Below, in pieces: positions 1 to 4,787 of a DNA stretch of 7,312 bases (position 1 is the first letter of the stretch; every line of letters begins with the position of its first letter). A program made the position numbers and the translations under genes. Under the pieces are notes generated by a model. That model did no database searches, was not told the origin of the DNA, and saw only the letters and a list, made by a program, of their open reading frames with translations. Origin of the DNA: Thermoplasmata archaeon. Lineage in GTDB: Archaea; Thermoplasmatota; Thermoplasmata; Lutacidiplasmatales; UBA184. Where the stretch lies: positions 1 to 7,312 of the forward strand of contig JAKIWU010000071.1 of assembly GCA_022749905.1 (NCBI GenBank), read 5' to 3'.

Positions 1-622
1 ACGGGATGTAGGTTCCCCCGCAGGCAACGGGGACGGCGGCGCTGAGAAGGGACGTGAACGCGAGCAGAAGGATCGTGGCAAGAAGGAATCCCGGCAAGGC
101 GAATCCGGAGAACGAGATCACGCGCGCGCCTTGGTCGAGGGGACGGTTCCGGTAGACGGCGGAGTAGTTCCCGAGCGGGATCGAGATGACGAGGATCAGG
201 AAGAGCGATAACGCGGCGAGCTCGAGCGTGTAGGGGAGGTACCACGAGAGGACCGTGACGATCGGGAGCGTCGAGGTGCCGAGGAGGGTTTCGCTCGCCA
301 GGCTGTGGGAATCCGTGGCGCCCCAATTGAGCGTGAGGCTGTTCCTCACGTAGATCCCCCATTGGACCCAGGGGGGTTGGTCGAGGCCGAGGGAGTGGAC
401 GTCGCGGACGTAGGTTGGATTGAGGCAAAGGCCCGTTCCGGGAAGCCCGAGAACGTTGCACGGGACGTACTTCTGCAAGGGCACTTTTGGGGTGCCGTAC
501 GCCGAAGTGAGCCGGTCCTGCAACGGCAACGCCGAGGTGACGAGGAAGGTGATCGTCATCACCCCGATGATCACGGGGACGAGGAGAATCAGGCGCCGCA
601 CGATGTAGATCCACATCTTCAT
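1..622 (-). CDS. dppB: DppB-type peptide/oligopeptide ABC transporter permease, N-terminal part (gene runs off the left edge)
   Basis: The visible 207 codons form the N-terminal part of a membrane permease of the DppB/OppB family, which with a DppC partner makes the channel of a binding-protein-dependent peptide importer. It opens with the family signature of a short start, aromatic residues and a double Arg (IYIVRR, residues 5-10) before the first membrane helix (about 9-29). A typical stretch LGLDQPPWVQWG follows at 78-89, then helices at about 120-150 and 167-195 (LPGFLLATILLL). The EAA loop that contacts the ATPase would lie beyond the edge. The external loop between helices 1 and 2 is long, has Cys55 and Cys66, and lacks the usual PGDP after helix 1. 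ATG at 622 is preferred because a GGAGGGAG sequence and a TATA box lie upstream; Met3 (616) is an alternative. Substrate cannot be told from the permease alone; peptides are most likely, nickel or sugars possible. Confidence 0.88.
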   Translation of the reverse strand, partial: MKMWIYIVRRLILLVPVIIGVMTITFLVTSALPLQDRLTSAYGTPKVPLQKYVPCNVLGLPGTGLCLNPTYVRDVHSLGLDQPPWVQWGIYVRNSLTLNWGATDSHSLASETLLGTSTLPIVTVLSWYLPYTLELAALSLFLILVISIPLGNYSAVYRNRPLDQGARVISFSGFALPGFLLATILLLAFTSLLSAAVPVACGGTYIP

Positions 623-629
623 CGGCGGG

Positions 630-637
630 CTCCCTCC
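630..637 (-). promoter_or_regulatory. Shine-Dalgarno-like sequence of the DppB-type permease
   Basis: The minus strand reads GGAGGGAG here. Its GGGAG part lies 7 bases and its GGAGG part 10 bases before the ATG at 622. It is the clearest ribosome binding site in the window and supports that start over Met3. The other genes show little or none, in line with leaderless or coupled translation. Confidence 0.6.
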
Positions 638-681
638 GTCGGACGCTCCCGTCCGCCCGACGTCCTCCGATTCGGTCAGGC

Positions 682-690
682 CTATTTATG
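682..690 (-). promoter_or_regulatory. Archaeal TATA box upstream of the DppB-type permease
   Basis: The minus strand reads CATAAATAG, an AT-rich island in GC-rich DNA and a good match to archaeal TATA boxes. Transcription would start about 25-27 bases on, near 659, leaving a leader of about 37 bases that contains the Shine-Dalgarno-like GGAGGGAG. This suggests the transporter is transcribed independently of the upstream pth2 gene. The call rests on composition and spacing only. Confidence 0.6.
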
Positions 691-780
691 CTTGGGTTGA
701 AGGACGTGGGAGCACCGGGCGGCCGCCGAACCCCGCAGGGCGCGTCCCCATGGTCGGCTCGGAGATTGCGAGGGCGCGAC

Positions 781-1122
781 TTAGAGGAGGTCGAGGGAGC
801 CGGTGATCCGGTCGAGCTCCTCGCTTCGAGCCGGGCCGAGGCCCAGTACGGTCCGCGTCCCCGGCGCGACCTCCGTGAGTCCCGCGTCCTCCACCATGAT
901 GGCGGGGATTCCCATGCTCCTCGCTTTGCGCTCGAGCTCTTCCATCGCCTCGAGGGTCGAAGCTTGGAGAGCGATCTTCTTCGCACCCCCCTTCTGCCAC
1001 GCATCGAACGCGTCCCGACTGCGTCGTGATGCGAGCTCGGCAAGTTGCACGGCGGCATGCGCCACCTGGACCGCAGCCTTCCCGCTGGTGAGGCGGAGCT
1101 CAGCGCGGACGATGAGCGCCAT
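781..1122 (-). CDS. pth2: Peptidyl-tRNA hydrolase, Pth2 family
   Basis: This 113-residue cytosolic protein matches archaeal/eukaryotic-type peptidyl-tRNA hydrolase, which cleaves the ester bond between peptide and tRNA on prematurely released peptidyl-tRNAs and so recycles tRNA. Family landmarks are in order: an N-terminal strand (ALIVRAEL), the GKAAVQVAHAAV helix at residues 14-25 with the conserved Lys15 and His22, a WQKGGAKKIAL segment at 42-52, the EDAGLTEVAPGT block at 78-89 with conserved Asp79 and Thr83, and the ending VLGLGPA...ELDRITGSLDLL. The length is normal for archaea (about 115-120) and every key block is present, so it should be active. It is unrelated to bacterial Pth, which supports an archaeal source. 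It lies 19 bases after the DUF1616-like gene and is probably the last gene of the srp54 operon. A weak GGGGG run lies about 8 bases before the ATG. Confidence 0.96.
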   Translation of the reverse strand: MALIVRAELRLTSGKAAVQVAHAAVQLAELASRRSRDAFDAWQKGGAKKIALQASTLEAMEELERKARSMGIPAIMVEDAGLTEVAPGTRTVLGLGPARSEELDRITGSLDLL

Positions 1123-1141
1123 CTTGTAGCCCCCGGAACCG

Positions 1142-1675
1142 CTACGCGGCGTACTCTGCCTCCCGCCGGGCCCGGAGGCGAGTCGCCTCGTCGCGCACCG
1201 TCTCGAGCTCTGCGGCCACCTTCGCGTGTTCGAGGGAATCCCCCGGCGCGCCCCGCATCCGGTGACGCAGGCGACGCTCCTCGCGCGCGAGATCGTCGAG
1301 CGCCCGCACCAGCTCGAGGGCGCCCTCGTTGCCGGGTTCTTCGGTGCTGACCGTCGCCGGGGGGACGGCCGAGAACGATCCTCGCAGGACGGCGGTGACG
1401 AGGGCGACGACGGTCACCGCCACCAGCGCGAGTTCCACGAGGGGATCCGAGGGAGCGGCACCGAAGCCCCCGGAAGTCCCGAGGAGCGCGAAACCCACCA
1501 GCACGGTGAGCGCGAGGCTCACGAAGACGCTGAGGGTGACCTGCTCCACGAGGGTCCGGATCGAGCGCGGTCGAACGACCCGTTGCTCCGGGAACAGCGC
1601 CCGGGTCACGGCGAACCCCGGAAGGAAGAACAGGAGAAGGAGCCCACCGACGGCGAACGCGAGGTTGACCGTCAT
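1142..1675 (-). CDS. Small DUF1616-like membrane protein with C-terminal coiled coil
   Basis: A 177-residue protein of unknown function. Its N-terminus resembles the DUF1616 family, with a hydrophobic helix (about 4-26) carrying LFFLPGFAVTRALFPE (15-30), close to the PGY...LFP signature I recall for that family. Two more predicted helices follow at about 47-66 and 78-98. Residues 99-117 are a linker, and 118-175 are a charged, Leu- and Arg/Glu-rich stretch (VRALDDLAREERRLRHRM, then VAAELETVRDEATRLRARR) that looks like a coiled coil, probably cytosolic. It begins 9 bases after the srp54 stop, in the same reading frame, with no Shine-Dalgarno, so its translation is probably coupled to srp54. 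The gene is real on context and membrane-protein pattern; the DUF1616 assignment is from memory and moderate. No function is proposed beyond a possible membrane role alongside SRP targeting. Confidence 0.72.
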   Translation of the reverse strand: MTVNLAFAVGGLLLLFFLPGFAVTRALFPEQRVVRPRSIRTLVEQVTLSVFVSLALTVLVGFALLGTSGGFGAAPSDPLVELALVAVTVVALVTAVLRGSFSAVPPATVSTEEPGNEGALELVRALDDLAREERRLRHRMRGAPGDSLEHAKVAAELETVRDEATRLRARREAEYAA

Positions 1676-1684
1676 CGCGCGTGC

Positions 1685-3022
1685 TCAGGCAGGGGGCTCC
1701 GAGCCGGCGAGCTGACGTTCGAGCTGGCGTCTCAGCCGTCGATTCGAGGCGATCCCGTGCGCAGCCTTGCGGGTCGTTTCGCAGTACTTCAGCAACGCCC
1801 GAACCTCCTGGGGCCGCTGCCCGCTCCCACGGGCGATCCGGTGGATCCTCTCGCTCTTGATGAGGTGGAGATCATCGAGCTCGGATTCGTTCACGGAGTC
1901 GAGGATCGACCGGAACCTCCGGAGGCGTCCCTGGGTCTCCTCCATCTGGCCCTCATCGAGCTTCGCTCCTCCGAGCGACGGGAGCAGCGACATGAGCTTC
2001 GAGAACGGGCCCATCTCCCCGAGCGAATCGAGCTGGGATCGCATGTCGCGCAGCGTGAACTTGCCCGCCATCAGCCGCTCGGCGGCCTTCTCCGCCCCCT
2101 CCTTGTCGGCGAGCTCCTCGAACCGTTCGAGAAGGGTCTGAATGTCTCCCATCCCGAGGAGCCGCGAGACGAATCGGGTGGGCTCGAAGCGTTCGAGGTC
2201 GTCGAGATGCTCGCCGGTGCCGATGAAAACGATCGGCGCTCCGCTCGCTGCGACCGCGGAGAGTGCGCCGCCTCCCTTCGCCGATCCGTCGAGCTTGGTG
2301 AGGATCACGCCGGTGAGGGTCGCGGCCTTGTGGAACGCCTCGGCGCTCCGGCCCGCGCTCTGGCCCATGGCGGCGTCGAGCACGAGGAAGGTCTCCTCCG
2401 GCGCGAGAGTCTCTCGAACGGTCCGCAATTCCGCTATGAGCTCCTCGTCGATGCCGGACCGGCCCGCTGTGTCGACGATCACCGCGAGATGGGGAGGGAA
2501 CTTCGCGAGGGCTTCCCGCACGATCACCTCGGCGCGTCGCTCCTTCCGGTTCGCGTAGAAGTCGGCCCCCACCTTCGCGGCGAGCTGCTCCAACTGATCG
2601 ACCGCCGCGGGGCGGTGCACGTCCGCCGCGACGAGCCCGACCCGCATCCCCTTCTTCTGGAAAAAGCGGGCGAGCTTTCCGGCGGTCGTCGTCTTTCCCT
2701 GTCCAAAGAGCCCGGCAAGCAGGATCTTCTTCGGGCGAAGCTCGAGCGCTCGCTCCGGCCCGAGGATGCGCCGGATCTCCTCGTAGATGATCCGAACGAG
2801 AAACTCCCGGACCCCGGCACCCGCCGGCGGCTTTTCCTCCTGCGCCCGTTTCTTGACACGCTGGGTGAGGTCGAGGGCCAACTGCACGTTGACGTCCGCC
2901 TGCAGGAGCGCCCGCTGGATGTCGCGCACCACCTCCGAGAGCAGAGCCTCGTCGATCGCCGAGCCGCGCGCGATCTTCTGAAGCACCGCGCGAAGCGATT
3001 TGCCGAGAGAATCGAGCACCAT
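1685..3022 (-). CDS. srp54: Signal recognition particle subunit SRP54 (GTPase)
   Basis: This 445-residue protein is the GTPase of the signal recognition particle. It binds signal sequences on nascent chains and SRP RNA, and docks with the receptor FtsY to deliver ribosomes to the membrane. The N domain spans about 1-90. The NG domain follows with the P-loop GLFGQGKTTT (104-113), the insertion-box motif ADVHRPAAVDQL (133-144), DTAGR (184-188), TKLDGSAKGGG (242-252) and FIGTGEHLDDLE (266-277). The M domain starts near 300 with the SLGEMGPFSKLM finger region (333-344) and the RNA-binding RIARGSG (395-401). The motifs identify SRP54 rather than FtsY, which lacks an M domain. The M domain has only five Met and shows SVN where SMT is usual, so signal binding probably relies more on Leu/Val. 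It is first in a probable operon with the DUF1616-like gene and pth2, and divergent from the GltD-like gene. Confidence 0.97.
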   Translation of the reverse strand: MVLDSLGKSLRAVLQKIARGSAIDEALLSEVVRDIQRALLQADVNVQLALDLTQRVKKRAQEEKPPAGAGVREFLVRIIYEEIRRILGPERALELRPKKILLAGLFGQGKTTTAGKLARFFQKKGMRVGLVAADVHRPAAVDQLEQLAAKVGADFYANRKERRAEVIVREALAKFPPHLAVIVDTAGRSGIDEELIAELRTVRETLAPEETFLVLDAAMGQSAGRSAEAFHKAATLTGVILTKLDGSAKGGGALSAVAASGAPIVFIGTGEHLDDLERFEPTRFVSRLLGMGDIQTLLERFEELADKEGAEKAAERLMAGKFTLRDMRSQLDSLGEMGPFSKLMSLLPSLGGAKLDEGQMEETQGRLRRFRSILDSVNESELDDLHLIKSERIHRIARGSGQRPQEVRALLKYCETTRKAAHGIASNRRLRRQLERQLAGSEPPA

Positions 3023-3075
3023 GCCGTCCCCGTTCCCCGCCGATCTTCGACGGTACCGACGGGGGAGTCGGACCG

Positions 3076-3094
3076 GGTAAAGACCTTGCCGACC
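3076..3094 (-). promoter_or_regulatory. Probable promoter (BRE plus TATA) of the srp54 operon
   Basis: On the minus strand this stretch reads GGCAAGGTCTTTACC in its core. The TATA-like part TCTTTAC is at 3083-3077, and the GGCAAGG before it could serve as the TFB recognition element. It closely resembles the element in front of the divergent oxidoreductase gene (GCAAGCGTCTTAATG). Transcription would start near 3053, giving a leader of about 30 bases before the ATG at 3022. The box is not strongly AT-rich, so the call leans on the similarity and the spacing. Confidence 0.45.
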
Positions 3095-3135
3095 GACGGA
3101 AAACCGCGGTGTGCGTGCGAGGCCACGTCACGGCC

Positions 3136-3153
3136 GCGCAAGCGTCTTAATGG
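3136..3153 (+). promoter_or_regulatory. Probable promoter (BRE plus TATA) of the GltD-like oxidoreductase
   Basis: The plus strand reads GCGCAAGCGTCTTAATGG, with the TATA-like TCTTAATGG at 3145-3153. Its centre is about 33 bases before the ATG at 3182, so the transcript should have a leader of only some 5-8 bases. It shares CGTC(C)TTAA with the promoter of the sedolisin gene. No Shine-Dalgarno sequence is seen between it and the ATG. Confidence 0.5.
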
Positions 3154-3181
3154 GACCACCGGATGAGAACTCCGACGGTAC

Positions 3182-4639
3182 ATGGCCACTCCCGTTCCCG
3201 CCAAGGCGCCGGTCACGCCCCCTCGGCTGAACCCCGTCCGGGTGCCGATCGTCGAGGAGCCGATCGGGGCGCGGACCGAGGATTTCCGAGAGGTTCTCCA
3301 TGCCTATTCGAAGGAAGAGGCCGTCCTCGAAGCCAAGCGGTGCATCCAGTGCCGTCGTCCCTGGTGCGTCGAGGCGTGTCCGATCACGCAGGACGCGCGC
3401 GAGTACATCCGGCTCATCGCGATCGAGGACTTCGACGGCGCGGCGCGGGTCACGATCCGGGACGATCCGCTCGCGACCTCGCTCTGCAAGGTCTGCTATC
3501 ACTATTGTGAAGACGCCTGCGTCGTCAAGAAGAAAGGCGTCCCCATCGCGATCCGGCATCTGAAGCGCGCCGCGCTCGACTTCGGAACCCACGATGTTGT
3601 GTACGTACCGTCGAAGCCTCGCGACCAGCGCATCGCCGTCATCGGAGGCGGGCCGGCCGGGATGATGGCCGCCTGGGAACTCGGGGTGCGCGGCTACGCC
3701 GTCACCGTCTTCGAACAGGAGGACCGGTTCGGCGGACTCATGCAGACCATCCCAGCCTATCGGATGACCGATGCCGATGTGGAGGTCGATCGGGCACGGT
3801 TCCGCGACCTCGATGTGACGTGGGTGCGCGACACGAAGATCGGACCGGAGAACCCTCCCGAGGGCCTTCTCGCCAAGGGCTACCAGGCCGTGTTCATCTC
3901 GATCGGGACCTCCTTGCACCGAACCCTCGGGGTCCCGGGCGAGGAGCTGCCGGGGGTGATGCCAGCCCTCCCCATGCTCAAGGAAGTCAACGCCGGTCGC
4001 CCCATGTCCCTCGGCCCGAAAGTCGTGGTCATCGGCGGCGGCGACGTCGCGATGGACTCCGTTCGGACCGCGCTTCGCCTCTCGGGCCATGGCGAGGTGA
4101 CCCTTCTCTACCGTCGGAGCCGCCAGGAGATGCCCGCCGACCCCGAGGAGATCCATGGTGCGGAGCAGGAGGGGATCAAGTTCCGCTTCCTGACCGCGCC
4201 GGTCCAGTTCGTCGGCAACGGCCACGTCACGGGCGTCGTCGTCCAGTCGATGGAGCTCGGGCCCCCCGACGCCGGTGGGCGTCGCTCCCCCGTCCCGGTG
4301 TCCGGGTCCGAGGAGACGATCCCCTGCGATACGGCGATCGTCGCCGTGGGCCAGCGCGCGGACCTGAGCGCGGTCGACGCGCCGCTCGATCTGCGAATCA
4401 CGAGTCAGGGGTGGCCGGAAGGCAAGGCGCCCGGGTTCGCGACCGCGGTCCCCGGCGTGTTCGCAGCCGGCGGGCGCTCCGTCGTCTACGCGATGGGCGC
4501 GGCGAGCCAGGCTGCCGAGGCCATCGACGCCTATCTCTGCAAGCAACGCGGAGTGACCTCCGCGCCCCGGCCGAATTCGCTCGGGGAGGGAGAACCGTTC
4601 CACCTTCCCGCCGGGTACACGGCGCCGATCCGATCGTAA
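3182..4639 (+). CDS. GltD / dihydropyrimidine dehydrogenase A-like NAD(P)-dependent FAD and Fe-S oxidoreductase
   Basis: A 485-residue flavoprotein built like the glutamate synthase small subunit and PreT/DPD N-terminal half, which passes electrons between NAD(P)H, FAD and two [4Fe-4S] clusters to a partner. The Fe-S domain has Cys54, 57, 62, 66 (CIQCRRPWCVEACP) and Cys102, 105, 109, 113. The FAD fingerprint GGGPAG is at 155-160, followed by EQEDRFGGLM. The NAD(P) fingerprint VIGGGDVAMDSVRTALRL is at 283-300, and YRRSRQEMP (310-318) has the Arg pair that suggests NADPH. The C-terminal AVGQ is at 388-391. The second Cys set is more tightly spaced than usual, and the usual FAA-GD motif reads FAAGG (427-431) with a short gap after it. 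No glutamate synthase large subunit or other partner gene is in the window, so the acceptor and true reaction are open. The TATA box just upstream of the ATG supports this start. It is probably transcribed alone. Confidence 0.9.
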   Translation: MATPVPAKAPVTPPRLNPVRVPIVEEPIGARTEDFREVLHAYSKEEAVLEAKRCIQCRRPWCVEACPITQDAREYIRLIAIEDFDGAARVTIRDDPLATSLCKVCYHYCEDACVVKKKGVPIAIRHLKRAALDFGTHDVVYVPSKPRDQRIAVIGGGPAGMMAAWELGVRGYAVTVFEQEDRFGGLMQTIPAYRMTDADVEVDRARFRDLDVTWVRDTKIGPENPPEGLLAKGYQAVFISIGTSLHRTLGVPGEELPGVMPALPMLKEVNAGRPMSLGPKVVVIGGGDVAMDSVRTALRLSGHGEVTLLYRRSRQEMPADPEEIHGAEQEGIKFRFLTAPVQFVGNGHVTGVVVQSMELGPPDAGGRRSPVPVSGSEETIPCDTAIVAVGQRADLSAVDAPLDLRITSQGWPEGKAPGFATAVPGVFAAGGRSVVYAMGAASQAAEAIDAYLCKQRGVTSAPRPNSLGEGEPFHLPAGYTAPIRS

Positions 4640-4754
4640 GGATCTAGGCCGGCAGGATCCCATCGCGGTCGCCGTCCGTGTCCGAGGGATCGAAAGCCGG
4701 CGCCCCCTACGCGGTCGCGAGCGTCTTCCGTCACGCGTGTACCGCCACGCAGAA

Positions 4755-4764
4755 CGTCCTTAAG
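4755..4764 (+). promoter_or_regulatory. TATA-like promoter of the sedolisin gene (leaderless start)
   Basis: The sequence CGTCCTTAAG lies with its centre about 27-28 bases before the ATG at 4788, the usual TATA-to-start-site distance in archaea. Transcription should therefore begin at or within a few bases of the start codon, giving a leaderless mRNA. The preceding CGCAGAA may be the TFB recognition element. This placement is the main reason for choosing the ATG at 4788 over Met17 (4836). The rest of the 148-base gap after the oxidoreductase stop shows no gene, T-run terminator or strong hairpin. Confidence 0.55.
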
Positions 4765-4787
4765 CCACCTGACTGGTAGTTACCCGA

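Noticed and set aside
682..690. TATTTATG on the plus strand as a promoter for a rightward gene.
   Set aside because: The frames to its right are shadows of pth2. The same box reads CATAAATAG on the minus strand at the right distance from the permease start.
1226..3166. A 646-codon plus-strand open frame antisense to srp54 and the membrane protein.
   Set aside because: It has no recognisable domain, is dominated by Arg, Glu, Pro and Gly as expected for the complement of a high-GC gene, and lies opposite an unmistakable SRP54. It is a stop-poor shadow.
4640..4660. Possible hairpin GGATC...GATCC just after the oxidoreductase stop, as a terminator.
   Set aside because: The stem is only five pairs with an eleven-base loop, and no T-run follows; archaeal termination usually depends on T-runs.
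3128..4663. A 511-codon minus-strand open frame antisense to the oxidoreductase.
   Set aside because: Its composition is skewed to Arg, Asp, Gly and His with no family motif, and it covers a complete Fe-S flavoprotein on the other strand.
4640..4787. A tRNA or small RNA gene in the gap before the protease.
   Set aside because: I found no T-loop GTTCRA-type sequence with matching acceptor arms here, nor in the gaps at 623-780 and 3023-3181.
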